A stretch of DNA of 64,000 nt from Acetivibrio alkalicellulosi (GCA_008125075.1 VLTH01000001.1:403497-467496), one strand, 5' to 3'. Positions 7,861 through 17,452 are shown, counted from the stretch's first letter. Numbers and translations are program-made. The notes: generated by a model not told the origin, from the sequence alone.

Positions 7861-8691
7861 ATGGTTATATATGATTATATAGGGAAATATTGCATAATAA
7901 ATCATGAAACTAAAATGATAGGTGAATTAAATATAATAAAAGCAGGTAAAATTGTGTACGAAGTTGTGCGTATTGTTAATCGTGTACCACTTTTTCTTGA
8001 AGAACATTTTTTACGTTTAGATAAGTCCGTTTCTTTAATTGGTACACATTTTATATATGATTTAGAAATTATAAGAGCGGATATTGAAAAATTAATCTCA
8101 CTTGAGCAATTAGAAAACTGCAATGTGAAGATTGTGACCTCAGTTGTAGATAACTTTCAGGTGATTGCAATATATTTAAGTAAGTTTTACTATCCTTCAA
8201 TAAAAGAATACTCAGAAGGGGTATATGCTAGCCTAATCAACATAGAGAGAGAAAATCCTAATATTAAGAAGATTAATACTAGTTATATAGATACCATATA
8301 CAAGAAAGTAATAGAAACTAAGGCATTCGAGATTCTTTTAGTAAACTCACGTAATGAGATACTTGAAGGAAGTAAGTCAAATATTTTTTTTGTTAAAGGG
8401 GAAAAAGTATTTACTTCACCAGATGATCTTGTATTAAAAGGGATAACAAGAAGTTTTGTAATAAATATTTGTGATAGATTAGGAATAGATTTAATACAAA
8501 CGGTTATAAGCATTAACTATCTATCAAATATTGAGGCTGTATTTCTCACTGGAACTTCGATAAAAGTATTACCAATAGCTAAAATAGAGAACCATAGTTT
8601 TTCATCTGCTTCAAATAAGATTGTAGTTAGTATTCTTAAAAAATATGATGAACTCATTAATGACTATATAGTGGAAAATAATATTAAATAA
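7861..8691 (+). CDS. class IV PLP aminotransferase / aminodeoxychorismate lyase-like
   Basis: A 276-residue fold-type IV PLP enzyme, the family of branched-chain and D-amino-acid aminotransferases and PabC. Seen are the N-terminal YEVVRIVNRVPLFLEEHFLRL typical of the family, a central KKINTSY likely holding the PLP lysine, the cofactor-binding EGSKSNIFFV motif, LKGITR, and the C-terminal FLTGTSIKVLPI. It has GAGG before the ATG. The family does not show whether it acts as a transaminase or a lyase. Its place between nifB-like/marR and the molybdenum cofactor genes gives no direct clue, though it is the second PLP transaminase in this locus. Confidence 0.8.
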   Translation: MVIYDYIGKYCIINHETKMIGELNIIKAGKIVYEVVRIVNRVPLFLEEHFLRLDKSVSLIGTHFIYDLEIIRADIEKLISLEQLENCNVKIVTSVVDNFQVIAIYLSKFYYPSIKEYSEGVYASLINIERENPNIKKINTSYIDTIYKKVIETKAFEILLVNSRNEILEGSKSNIFFVKGEKVFTSPDDLVLKGITRSFVINICDRLGIDLIQTVISINYLSNIEAVFLTGTSIKVLPIAKIENHSFSSASNKIVVSILKKYDELINDYIVENNIK

Positions 8692-9079
8692 TATTAAATT
8701 GCTAATATCATGAGCATTCATAAATTAGATAAATTGTCAAAGAACTTTTGCGGTTGTTGATAATAATGTTTTTAAATTAATCAATCACAGTTAGAGTATA
8801 TCGATGTTGAACTGTATACAGATATAATTTTACAATTGATACTTTAAAGAACCCGAATTCTACAGGTAGATGTAACTAAATATGGAAGTTGGTTAGCTCC
8901 GTGTATATCATCAATGCATAATATAAGTCGTACAGGCGATTGCATTTGCTTAGAGGTTGATGTTGAAAAAAGGTTACCAAAGCAAATAAGACCAACATTT
9001 AGTAGACAGATGATTTTTAATCTTATTTTATATGGAAATATTTATTAATTGTTTTAACAGTGGCGATCTGGAGGTTTAT
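8692..9079 (+). other. intergenic stretch with a possible decayed coding fragment
   Basis: No intact gene. One frame (about 8848-9049) stays open for roughly 66 codons and reads like protein (VDVTKYGSWLAP, then TGDCICLEVDVEKRLPKQ), but it has no start codon or ribosome binding site and I recognise no family. It is likely a 3' remnant of a deleted gene. Confidence 0.35.
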
Positions 9080-10288
9080 ATGATAGAAATTGAACAGGCA
9101 AGAGAAGTTGTGCTGGATAGTGTAGTAAAAATAGAATCAGAAATAGTAGATATAACATCTTCTTTAAATAGAATTCTGGCATGTGATATATATTCAGATA
9201 TTGATTTGCCTACCTTTAATAATTCAGCTATGGATGGATATGCAGTTATTTCATCGGAAATTAAAGAAGCATCCTGTGATCAGCCTATAAGACTTGAGGT
9301 AATTGGGGAAATCCCCGCAGGATATACTTATAGTGGCAAATTAATGAATGGAAAGGCTTTGAAAATAATGACTGGTGCCCCAATTCCTGAAGGAGCGGAC
9401 ACTATTGTTCCAATTGAGTATACAAAAGAGGAAGGGGCACTAGTAAAAGTATTTCGAGGTGTAAAGGAGAAAGAGAATATCAGGCAAAAAGGTGAAGATG
9501 TAGCACGTGGAGAGCTAGTAATAACGAAAGGTAAAAAACTATCCCCAGTTGATATAGGAATGCTTGCTGCACTGAATCTTCGTAATGTTAGTGTTGCCAA
9601 ACTACCTAATGTAAGTATACTATCTACTGGAGATGAGGTTGTTGATATAGGAGAGGAATTATCATCAGGTAAAATAAGAGATATTAATAGTTATAGTTTA
9701 TATGCAAATGTCATTAAGTATGGGGGTATGCCTAAAAGTTTAGGAATTGCTAAGGACAATAAAGATGCACTATTTAAAAGTATTGAAAAAGGTTTAAATT
9801 CGGACATGCTTTTAATTTCTGGAGGAGTATCTGTCGGAGACTATGATTTTGTAAAAGAATTACTAATAGAAAAGGGTGTAAGTATAAAATTTTGGAAGGT
9901 TGCTATTAAACCTGGGAAGCCGGTACTTTTTGGTGTGAAGGGAAATACATTGGTATTTGGATTGCCTGGCAATCCAATCTCTACATTGGTTACCTTTAGG
10001 GAGTTTGTTTTACCTGCTATGTGTAAAATGCAGGGGCGCTTAGGTAAACCAATTACAGAACAATATGCAGTTTTGGAAAGAGACATATCTATAAGCCCAG
10101 GTCGAAGACATTATATTATGGGACGGATTTGTTACAGGGGCGGAAGATATTTTACAAAACCTGTTGGAATTCAGAGTTCAGGTGCACTTAATTCGATGTT
10201 GCAATCCAATTGCTTAATAATTGTACCTGAAGATACTCCACGAATTATAAGCGGTGAAAAAGTTTTAGTACAATTATTAGATGAATAA
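9080..10288 (+). CDS. moeA: MoeA, molybdopterin molybdenumtransferase
   Basis: Inserts molybdate into adenylylated molybdopterin in the last common step of molybdenum cofactor synthesis. The protein has 402 residues from the ATG at 9080, with CTGGAGG five bases upstream; an ATG at 9032 would add an unlikely leader. Family motifs: NSAMDGYA near residue 50, MTGAPIPEGADTIVPIE, STGDEVVD, SGGVSVGDYDFV, and FGLPGNPISTLVTF. Length and domain order are normal. It opens the molybdenum cofactor cluster and mobB follows 10 bp later. Confidence 0.95.
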   Translation: MIEIEQAREVVLDSVVKIESEIVDITSSLNRILACDIYSDIDLPTFNNSAMDGYAVISSEIKEASCDQPIRLEVIGEIPAGYTYSGKLMNGKALKIMTGAPIPEGADTIVPIEYTKEEGALVKVFRGVKEKENIRQKGEDVARGELVITKGKKLSPVDIGMLAALNLRNVSVAKLPNVSILSTGDEVVDIGEELSSGKIRDINSYSLYANVIKYGGMPKSLGIAKDNKDALFKSIEKGLNSDMLLISGGVSVGDYDFVKELLIEKGVSIKFWKVAIKPGKPVLFGVKGNTLVFGLPGNPISTLVTFREFVLPAMCKMQGRLGKPITEQYAVLERDISISPGRRHYIMGRICYRGGRYFTKPVGIQSSGALNSMLQSNCLIIVPEDTPRIISGEKVLVQLLDE

Positions 10289-10298
10289 GGAATGAAAA

Positions 10299-10826
10299 AT
10301 GATACCAATAGTTTCGATAGTTGGAAAAAAAAATAGCGGTAAGACTACCTTGATAGAGAATTTAATTCCTAATTTAAAAGAAATGGGTTATAAAGTCGGT
10401 ACTATAAAGCATGACGCTCATAAATTTGATATAGACCATAAAGGAAAAGATACTTGGAGAATGTCTAGATCTGGAGCGGATACAGTTGTTATATCTTCTA
10501 TGGAAAAGATGGCCATGATTAAAAAGATTGACGTTGAAAAAAACCTGGATAAAATAGCAGAATGGTTGTTTACTGACGTTGATATTATTATAACTGAAGG
10601 TTATAAAAGTATGGATAAGCCTAAAATAGAGATTATACGATTTGATAATCCTATAACTACTACTGATAATAACCTTATTGCATTAGTTAATAATTTTGTT
10701 GATGAAAAGTCTTTTCAATCATCTGAAAGTTTTGATAATATTAAATTATTCAGTTTTAAAGATTTAGAGAATATTGCTGAGTTTATTGTTCGAAAATTTT
10801 TATGTAAAGATTCATCAAAGAGTTGA
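10299..10826 (+). CDS. mobB: MobB, molybdopterin-guanine dinucleotide biosynthesis GTPase
   Basis: P-loop NTPase of 175 residues: Walker A GKKNSGKTTL at residues 9-18, then the MobB-typical TIKHDAHKFDIDHKGKDTWR and ITEGYK motifs. It assists MobA in adding GMP to the cofactor. It is tightly linked to moeA. MobB with MobA (on the opposite strand at 14460) suggests the organism makes the dinucleotide form of the cofactor, as in the DMSO-reductase family. Confidence 0.93.
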   Translation: MIPIVSIVGKKNSGKTTLIENLIPNLKEMGYKVGTIKHDAHKFDIDHKGKDTWRMSRSGADTVVISSMEKMAMIKKIDVEKNLDKIAEWLFTDVDIIITEGYKSMDKPKIEIIRFDNPITTTDNNLIALVNNFVDEKSFQSSESFDNIKLFSFKDLENIAEFIVRKFLCKDSSKS

Positions 10827-10961
10827 AGATAAGAGATATGTAATTTTGTTTGATATAGTACAATAAGATCTTTATTATAATGCTACTTCACAATAGATAA
10901 TTGTAGAACATTGCTACAAAGTAATATTAGGCTGAAAGGTAAGTTTGAAATGTAAGAGGTG

Positions 10962-11948
10962 ATGAAAATTCTAATTGATAAATATGGCCGCAAAATTGAT
11001 TATCTAAGGATTTCAGTAACTGATAGATGCAATTTAAGATGTATATACTGTATTCCTAAATGTGGTGTACTTCAAGCTGTGGAAGAAGAAATGCTGAATA
11101 TAAAGGAAATTGTAAGCTTTGTTAAGGTAGCATTTTCAAATGGTATAAGAAAAATAAAAATAACAGGTGGGGAGCCGTTACTAAGAAAAGATATAGTAGA
11201 ATTAGTCTCTTGTATTGCAGAAATTGATTCAATCATGGATATATCAATGACCACCAATGGGGTTTTAATAAAAAAATTTGCATCCGAATTAAAGAAAGCA
11301 GGACTTAAAAGATTAAATATAAGTTTAGACTCATTATGTTCAGACAAGTATAAGAAAATTACAAAAAACGGAAACCTTGAAGATGTTGTAATGGGGATTG
11401 AAAGAGCAATGGAATTAGAATTTTCTCAGATAAAGTTAAACACTGTAATTATAAGGGGCATTAACTTTGATGAGATGTTAGACTTTGTACAATATTCAGT
11501 AAAAACTGGTACGATTGTAAAATTTATAGAATATATGCCCTCGAAAAACAGTCTTGGTGGGTATGCAAAAAAATTTGTATCTGCTGATGAAATGAGACTT
11601 ATATGTAATGAGAAATTCAGTCTTTTACCGACAGTGGTAGATGGAAATGGACCAGCAAAATACTATTCAGTATATGGCACAAATGGAACTATTGGATTTG
11701 TTAGCCCTTTAAGCTGTAAGTTCTGTTCTGACTGTAACCGAATAAGGCTGACGTCAGATGGGAGACTGGTTTCGTGTTTATATGCTCATGATTGGGTTGA
11801 TATTAAAAATAGTCTTAGAAAAGGACCTGATATTGATGAGCTTACTAAACTTTTATTTAGAGCAATTGTAAGCAAACCAGCAAACCATAGTTTGATTGTT
11901 CAGGATAATCAAATGGAATTTTGTTCAATGATGAGGATAGGAGGATGA
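10962..11948 (+). CDS. moaA: MoaA, GTP 3',8-cyclase
   Basis: Radical SAM enzyme for the first step of molybdenum cofactor synthesis. CNLRCIYC is the N-terminal cluster motif and CKFCSDCNRIRLTSDGRLVSC holds the C-terminal cluster ligands. TGGEPLLR and a terminal IGG complete the family pattern. At about 328 residues it is full length. The start is either GTG 10959 or ATG 10962; AAGAGG is only two bases before the ATG, so spacing is unusually short. It forms a unit with moaC, four bases downstream. Confidence 0.95.
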   Translation: MKILIDKYGRKIDYLRISVTDRCNLRCIYCIPKCGVLQAVEEEMLNIKEIVSFVKVAFSNGIRKIKITGGEPLLRKDIVELVSCIAEIDSIMDISMTTNGVLIKKFASELKKAGLKRLNISLDSLCSDKYKKITKNGNLEDVVMGIERAMELEFSQIKLNTVIIRGINFDEMLDFVQYSVKTGTIVKFIEYMPSKNSLGGYAKKFVSADEMRLICNEKFSLLPTVVDGNGPAKYYSVYGTNGTIGFVSPLSCKFCSDCNRIRLTSDGRLVSCLYAHDWVDIKNSLRKGPDIDELTKLLFRAIVSKPANHSLIVQDNQMEFCSMMRIGG

Positions 11949-11951
11949 AAT

Positions 11952-12431
11952 ATGATTGAAGAGTTGACACACCTAGATAAGGAAGGAAGAGCAAAAATGG
12001 TAGATGTTTCAATTAAAGAGCCTACCTTTAGAGAAGCCTTTGCACAGGTATCGATTGAAATGACAGAAGAACTTATTGAGTTAGTTAAATCAAATAAAGT
12101 AGCAAAAGGAGATATCTTTAGTGTGTCAAAATGTGCAGGTGTTATGGCTGCAAAACAGACAAGCATGTTAATTCCTCTGTGCCATCAGATACCTTTGGAT
12201 AAAGTAGAATTAGATTTCTACATTGAAAGTAATCGGATCGTTATTAAAACTTTTGCTAGGGCATATTCCAAAACTGGAGTTGAAATGGAAGCATTAACTG
12301 CGGCAGCTGTTGCTGCATTGACAATTTATGATATGTGTAAAGCAGTAGATAAAAGTATAATTATTTCAGAAATTAAGCTACTTAAAAAGGTTGGTGGTAA
12401 AAGTGATGATTTTTACAGAGAATTTAAGTAG
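11952..12431 (+). CDS. moaC: MoaC, cyclic pyranopterin monophosphate synthase
   Basis: Works with MoaA to make cyclic pyranopterin monophosphate. The 159-residue protein shows LIPLCHQIPL, the GVEMEALTAAAVAALTIYDMCKA signature and the terminal KSGGKS-like KVGGKSDDF. It starts ATG with GAGGATGAA overlapping the moaA stop region, so translation is probably coupled. No MoaD or MoaE gene follows, although these carry out the next step. Confidence 0.95.
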   Translation: MIEELTHLDKEGRAKMVDVSIKEPTFREAFAQVSIEMTEELIELVKSNKVAKGDIFSVSKCAGVMAAKQTSMLIPLCHQIPLDKVELDFYIESNRIVIKTFARAYSKTGVEMEALTAAAVAALTIYDMCKAVDKSIIISEIKLLKKVGGKSDDFYREFK

Positions 12432-12666
12432 ATGGATTGTAAAACTTGCTATTAAAACTTGTCAAGTGCAAAGAATTTAAGGTAATTGAAGCATGAAAAA
12501 GGAAATATTTTTCGTACTTATTGTAGATAGCTTGGATTTATAATTGCTTTAACTATTTACTAAAATACATCGAGTTTGAATTATTTAATTAGTTAGACTA
12601 AAGCAAATTATTAAACTTCAAGTTTTAATAATATAAGTATTTAATAAGAAAGAGAGGTCATTCAAA

Positions 12667-13134
12667 TTGATTGGAAAGGTTCATTCATTAAATATAAGTA
12701 AAGGGAAAGGAACTTCAAAGCATCCTGTTACAGAGATAGAAGCAATTGAGAATTGGGGATTTGAAGGTGATGCCCATTCTGGAAATCATATAAGACAAGT
12801 TAGCCTTCTTTCTATTGAGAACATTATGAAACAGAACAGTATCAACCAAGGTCATGAAATTGATTTAGTACTAAAACCAGGTGATTATGCAGAAAATATT
12901 ACTACACAGGGTATCGATTTAGGAAAACTCAAAATAGGGGATGATCTATTGATTGGTAAAGATGTAGAGTTAAAAATGTCAAAAATAGGCAAGGGGTGCA
13001 ATAATCATAAGTGTGATATATTTAAGAAAGTAAATAGCTGCATAATGCCAAAGCAAGGTTTATTTGCAATCGTAAAAAAATCTGGCAGTTTAAAAATTGG
13101 TGATGAAATTAGGGTGAGAAAATGCTTAAAATAG
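12667..13134 (+). CDS. MOSC-domain protein
   Basis: MOSC domains bind sulphur or molybdenum cofactor and are found in cofactor sulphurases. This one is a stand-alone 155-residue domain: GFEGDAHSGNHIRQVSLLS, GDYAENITTQGIDL, then a Cys-rich GKGCNNHKCDIFKK and CIMPKQGLFA near the C-terminus. The start is TTG with GAGAGG upstream. It overlaps mogA by 13 bp, so the two are translated together; clostridia commonly pair MOSC with MogA this way. Its exact role is unknown. Confidence 0.88.
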   Translation: MIGKVHSLNISKGKGTSKHPVTEIEAIENWGFEGDAHSGNHIRQVSLLSIENIMKQNSINQGHEIDLVLKPGDYAENITTQGIDLGKLKIGDDLLIGKDVELKMSKIGKGCNNHKCDIFKKVNSCIMPKQGLFAIVKKSGSLKIGDEIRVRKCLK

Positions 13135-13607
13135 CAGTAGTAACAATATCAGATAGTGTATCAAGAGGCCAAAGGGAAAGTACAAGTGACAAAATAATTG
13201 CTGAAATGGTAAAGAATATTGGCTCAGTAGATAGTCAGATTATAATTCCAGATGAATTAGATACAATAGTGGAATGTTTACAAAAGCTGTCAGAGGACAA
13301 ATTTATGGATATTATACTGACGACAGGTGGGACTGGCTTAAGTCCTCGAGATGTTACTCCTGAAGCTACATATAAGGTAATTGATAGAGAAATTATTGGC
13401 ATTCCCGAAAAAATGAGAATAGAAACTTCAAAGTATTCACCAAATGCTATATTATCACGAGCAGTTGCTGGAACCAGGAAAGAGACGCTCGTTATAAATC
13501 TTCCAGGAAGTCCGAAAGCAGTAAAGGAATGCCTAGGGGTAATATTGCCAGTTTTAGTACATACGGTTGATGTTATCAAAGGTAGAGTGGCAAGATGTGG
13601 AGGGTAG
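13122..13607 (+). CDS. mogA: MogA/MoaB-type molybdopterin adenylyltransferase
   Basis: Adenylylates molybdopterin before MoeA inserts molybdenum. It has 161 residues: VTISDSVSRGQ at the N-terminus, TTGGTGLSPRDVTPEAT as the active-site motif, and NLPGSPKAVKECL near the end. It overlaps the MOSC gene. Together with MoeA it completes the metal-insertion half of the pathway. Confidence 0.93.
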   Translation: MLKIAVVTISDSVSRGQRESTSDKIIAEMVKNIGSVDSQIIIPDELDTIVECLQKLSEDKFMDIILTTGGTGLSPRDVTPEATYKVIDREIIGIPEKMRIETSKYSPNAILSRAVAGTRKETLVINLPGSPKAVKECLGVILPVLVHTVDVIKGRVARCGG

Positions 13608-13820
13608 CTACATTAATTAATGGAGTAAGGATCTTTGAAGGTTGAAGTGCAATATCGGTTATAAGACCTAGCTATACTCAACAGGGAAATAATAGCTTTT
13701 ATCCTTGAATATTCTCGACTTTGGTTACTTTTGATAGTTTTTGATTAGATGTGCTCAGTCGTAAATTATGTGGGACTACAACCTCTAGAGTTATATTCAG
13801 CAATCAATTACTTTTAAATT

Positions 13821-14437
13821 ATGAAGCTTTTTAAACTAATTGGAGGCAGTATCTATGAAGTGCTGTTTATTATCTTTAATAGTTATATTAGTGGCTTTTT
13901 TCTAGATGTTATCGTTAATATAACACTAGTAATGCCTCCAGCAATAATAGGAATAGGTCTTCTTTTTGCCTATGGTAGAAATGGGATTGTAGGACATTTG
14001 ATTGCAAAGTACGGAATAGAGATTGTCTTTACCCATGCAGCCGTTGTAATAGCACAGTTTTTGTATCATCAGCCTTTTATATTCAGGTTTTAAAGGCCAG
14101 TGTCAATGAGATCAACAAGGGATTTTTTGAAGTTTCATATCTATTAGGACTAGGAAAAGATGGAACATTCATAAGAGTAATTATTCCAATGATGAAGAAA
14201 CCAATGGTAACGGGTATTATCCTGTCGTTCACTAGAACATTAGGTGAGTTTGGGGCTACAATTATGTTTGCTGGAAATGTTATGTACAAAACAAGAGTTA
14301 TTCCACTTCAATTATATACCTTGATTCAAGTTAATATATACGAGGCAGTAGCTTTATTAATGTTGTTATTTGTATTTACATTTATCATGCTACTACTAAT
14401 AAAATATGGCTTAGACAATAAGCACAAACCTAATTGA
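13821..14437 (+). pseudogene. modB: modB pseudogene, molybdate ABC transporter permease
   Basis: ModB-type permease broken twice. The first piece (13821-14093) has VMPPAIIGIGLLFAYGRNG and THAAVVIAQF. The reading then continues in the +1 frame as VSSAFYIQVLKASVNE, with the permease loop STRTLGEFGATIMFAGN-like sequence in the second piece (to 14437). One T missing from the T5 run at about 14057-14061 would explain the shift, so a sequencing error is possible. The N-terminal membrane helices of ModB are also absent, and no modA or modC lies nearby, so decay is more likely. The organism would need another molybdate importer. Confidence 0.85.
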
Positions 14438-14459
14438 GTTGAGTTCTTAAATAACAAAG

Positions 14460-15026
14460 CTAAAACATAGTGGAAGTTAAATCCTCAGGAGTATTAATAT
14501 TTACAAGTGACCTCATATTACTATCAAATTTTCTTATTTCATACTCATTGATTTCTTTTACAGTAAAATATGAATAAATGTCAGTTATCCTTAAGTTACA
14601 TTTTTCCAACTGTTTTTTTGTCAAATCTGCACACCTTCTTGAATAGCAAGCAAATAGAGGGTGGTAAAAACCTTCAATTTTAGGAACAACAATATCATAT
14701 CTTGGAATATCAATAATATATTTCACAAGTGATTTGCTTATAAAGGGCATATCACAAGCCACAACAAAGCATCGTTCATACTTCATATTAACAAGACCTG
14801 TATATAAACCTCCAAGAGAACCCTTATCAGAAATTATATCCATAACGACTTTTAAATTGGTATAAGAAAAATCTTCAGGTGTATTAGAAACAATTATAAC
14901 TTCTAGAAAGACTTCTTTTAAAATAGCTAGTATTCTATCAATAATAGTCTTTCCATCTAAATTGATAAAGGCTTTTTTCCTACCCATTCTACTACTCTTT
15001 CCTCCTGCTAATATTATCCCTGTCAT
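14460..15026 (-). CDS. mobA: MobA, molybdenum cofactor guanylyltransferase
   Basis: Transfers GMP from GTP to the molybdenum cofactor. The 188-residue protein starts with ILAGGKSSRMGRKKA, the nucleotide-binding signature, and has the metal-binding VACDMPFIS. Length is normal. It is convergent with the modB pseudogene and closes the molybdenum cofactor cluster from the other strand; AGGAGATAAAT precedes its start. Confidence 0.93.
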   Translation of the reverse strand: MTGIILAGGKSSRMGRKKAFINLDGKTIIDRILAILKEVFLEVIIVSNTPEDFSYTNLKVVMDIISDKGSLGGLYTGLVNMKYERCFVVACDMPFISKSLVKYIIDIPRYDIVVPKIEGFYHPLFACYSRRCADLTKKQLEKCNLRITDIYSYFTVKEINEYEIRKFDSNMRSLVNINTPEDLTSTMF

Positions 15027-15490
15027 CTATTTATCTCCTATCTCAATAAATATTGATTTCCTTGTAGCTAACAAGCATAAATTATTAATCTCATTCAATA
15101 GTTCCATGGATATTATATACTGAAAATTCATGACAAGCAAGTTTGTCAGTTATTGTACACTATTAGCTAGCAAAAAAAACCTTTATTCTCGTAATATTCA
15201 ACACTTTAACACTTTTTATATATTATATTTATTGCTAATGGAAAACAAATGAAATTAAACAGTTTGTATTGGACTATGGTGAATGGTGAATTAAGACATA
15301 AGCTGCTTATTTGCACTATCCAGCTTATGATTATTAAGAGCTATGACTCTTAGAGCAGTAATGATTATTGTAAAGAACAGACTAATTATATGCAAATAGT
15401 AAAGTTTAAAGAGCCTCCAACAAATATAAAAGAGTTTTTGAGACTTTCCTTGGTGATGGTTTTTATGACAAAAAATGAGAAAAGTTTTTA
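15027..15490. other. intergenic region between mobA and the T-box promoter
   Basis: No gene supported. A 9-bp inverted repeat (15297-15305 with 15321-15329, CATAAGCTG/CAGCTTATG) has no T-run and is of unknown meaning. The remainder is AT-rich with no clear signal. Confidence 0.4.
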
Positions 15491-15519
15491 TTGTTATTAT
15501 TAACTACTTGTGGTATACT
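15491..15519 (+). promoter_or_regulatory. sigma-A-type promoter of the metG T-box leader
   Basis: TTGTTA (15491-15496), a 17-base spacer, and TATACT (15514-15519) preceded by TG one base upstream (extended -10). Transcription would start near 15526. Confidence 0.65.
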
Positions 15520-15525
15520 ATTAAA

Positions 15526-15826
15526 AATAATAATTAAGGCAATGAAGAGAAGAGTAAGTTTGTGAATGTCTTTACAGAGAGTTCTAGATGGTGAAAAGGA
15601 ACAAGGAATAGCAGACTGAATATGGTCTTGGAGCTGTGCACCGAGGATATTGTTATCTTAGACTGCAACGTGTTCGCACGATATAGCGACAGGGTATGAT
15701 TGTACCCGTGAGGCTTTCATTGTGAAGTGTAAGCGAATTTGGGTGGTAACACGAAGTATAACTCTCGTCCCATAGTATAAATAACTATGGAATGGGAGTT
15801 TTTTATTTTGAAAGGAGTGTTTTACT
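15526..15826 (+). promoter_or_regulatory. T-box leader RNA (methionine), with terminator 15761-15809
   Basis: tRNA-sensing antitermination leader. The conserved T-box GGGTGGTAACACG is at 15741-15753. Downstream the segment 15761-15775 pairs with 15785-15799 and is followed by TTTTTT, giving the terminator; the T-box side would form the competing antiterminator. An ATG at 15622-15624 in the Stem I region (GAATATGG) is a fitting methionine specifier. Uncharged tRNA-Met should therefore switch on the downstream synthetase. The specifier choice is inferred without folding. Confidence 0.88.
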
Positions 15827-17446
15827 ATGAATATACTAATTGGAGGAGCATGGCCATATGCAAATGGTTCGCTGCATGTAGGTCATTTAGCAGCATTGTT
15901 ACCTGGAGATGTTTTGGCAAGATATCATAGGCAAAAAGGTGATATAGTAAGTTATGTTTCAGGAAGTGATTGTCATGGTACACCTGTAACTATTAGAGCA
16001 AAAAAAGAAAACCTTACACCACAGGAAGTGAGTGATAAATACCATGAGGAGTTTGTTGTTTGTTTTAATAAACTTGGATTTACTTATGATTGCTATGGAA
16101 AAACATCAAGTCATCAACACAAGGCTTTTGTTAAAGAGTTTCACAAAAGAATGTATCAAAGGGATTATATTTATGAACGTGAGGAAGATCAAGCCTATTG
16201 TAATGAATGTGCTCAATTTCTTCCAGATAGATTTGTTGTTGGTAATTGCCCTTATTGTAAAGCCAAAGCTCGTGGTGATCAATGTGAGGAATGTGGAAGT
16301 GTTTTAGAACCAGAAGTGCTTTTAGAGAGTAAATGCAGTATTTGTAACAGTACACCAGTCATAAAAAAATCCACGCATTTATTTTTAGCAATAACCAAGC
16401 TGAAAAATGAGCTTGAAGAATTTGTTCAAAGTCATGGTGAGTGGCGGAAGAATGCTCAAGAGATGTCTAAACGTTACATTAAGGAAGGACTGAGGGATAG
16501 AGCTATTACTCGTGATTTAGATTGGGGTATTGATGTACCTTTTGAAAGATATGAAAATAAAAAGATTTATATATGGGCAGAAAACGTACTGGGATACTTA
16601 TCTTCTAGTTTTATTCATGCTCAAGAGCAAGGATTGGATTTTCCAGAAATTTGGGGAGAGGATGCCAAACATTATTATGTTCATGGCAAAGACAATATAC
16701 CTTTTCATACAATTATTCTACCTTCGTTATTAATAGCAAATGGAGAAAATTATCGTCTGCCTGATGAAATTGTATCAAGCGAATACCTCACACTTGAAGG
16801 AAGAAAAATTTCTACTAGTGAGAATTGGGCTATATGGGTTAAAGAAATTGTGGAAAGGTACAATCCTGACTCTATTCGCTATTTCTTGATTGCAAATGGC
16901 CCTGAAAAAAGAGATACAGACTTTTCTTGGAGGGAGTTTGTAAATTCAAATAATGGCGAGTTGTTGGGCGCTTATGGAAATTTAGTAAATAGAACCTTAG
17001 TTTTTGCACAAAAAAGCTTTGAAAGTAAAATACCAAATGGTATTCTGAATAAAGGAATTGAGGATAACGTAAATAATCTTTATCAACAAGTAGGCTTGTT
17101 AATTGAAAAGGGAGAATTTAAATTTGCAATAGAGAATATTTTTGAATTTATTAGAAGTATTAATAAATATTTTGATGAAGAAAAACCGTGGATTACAGTT
17201 AAAGATAATATAGAGCATTGTAAAAATACAATTTACAATTGTATAAATGTTATAGCTAATGTGGCAGTGTTACTGAATCCTTTTTTGCCATTTTCATCAG
17301 CAAAGGTATTAGAGTGGTTGAAATGTGAGAACACATGGAAATATAAGCAGGTCAAAGCTAATGGATCAATTGGTACGGCTTCAATACTTTTTGAACGACT
17401 TGATAAAAAGTTAATCGATGAGGAATTAAAGAAATTAAATAAATAA
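15827..17446 (+). CDS. metG: methionyl-tRNA synthetase, short second-type
   Basis: Charges tRNA-Met. It has 539 residues. The HIGH-type motif reads HVGH in ANGSLHVGHLAA; two zinc-knuckle pairs follow (CNEC/CPYC and CEEC/CSIC, about residues 125-178). The KMSKS loop reads KISTS in EGRKISTSENWAIWV. It lacks the C-terminal tRNA-binding domain found in the usual longer clostridial MetG. The WAIWV context resembles the archaeal-like MetRS2 class, some members of which resist MetRS inhibitors. It is probably a second synthetase, controlled by the T-box immediately upstream; AAAGGAG precedes the start. The family call is firm; the type-2 class and resistance role are inference. Confidence 0.9.
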   Translation: MNILIGGAWPYANGSLHVGHLAALLPGDVLARYHRQKGDIVSYVSGSDCHGTPVTIRAKKENLTPQEVSDKYHEEFVVCFNKLGFTYDCYGKTSSHQHKAFVKEFHKRMYQRDYIYEREEDQAYCNECAQFLPDRFVVGNCPYCKAKARGDQCEECGSVLEPEVLLESKCSICNSTPVIKKSTHLFLAITKLKNELEEFVQSHGEWRKNAQEMSKRYIKEGLRDRAITRDLDWGIDVPFERYENKKIYIWAENVLGYLSSSFIHAQEQGLDFPEIWGEDAKHYYVHGKDNIPFHTIILPSLLIANGENYRLPDEIVSSEYLTLEGRKISTSENWAIWVKEIVERYNPDSIRYFLIANGPEKRDTDFSWREFVNSNNGELLGAYGNLVNRTLVFAQKSFESKIPNGILNKGIEDNVNNLYQQVGLLIEKGEFKFAIENIFEFIRSINKYFDEEKPWITVKDNIEHCKNTIYNCINVIANVAVLLNPFLPFSSAKVLEWLKCENTWKYKQVKANGSIGTASILFERLDKKLIDEELKKLNK

Positions 17447-17452
17447 TAAATA

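Noticed and set aside
10299-10826. MobB as evidence for a complete bis-MGD pathway
   Set aside because: MPT synthase genes are missing from the window, so completeness cannot be claimed.
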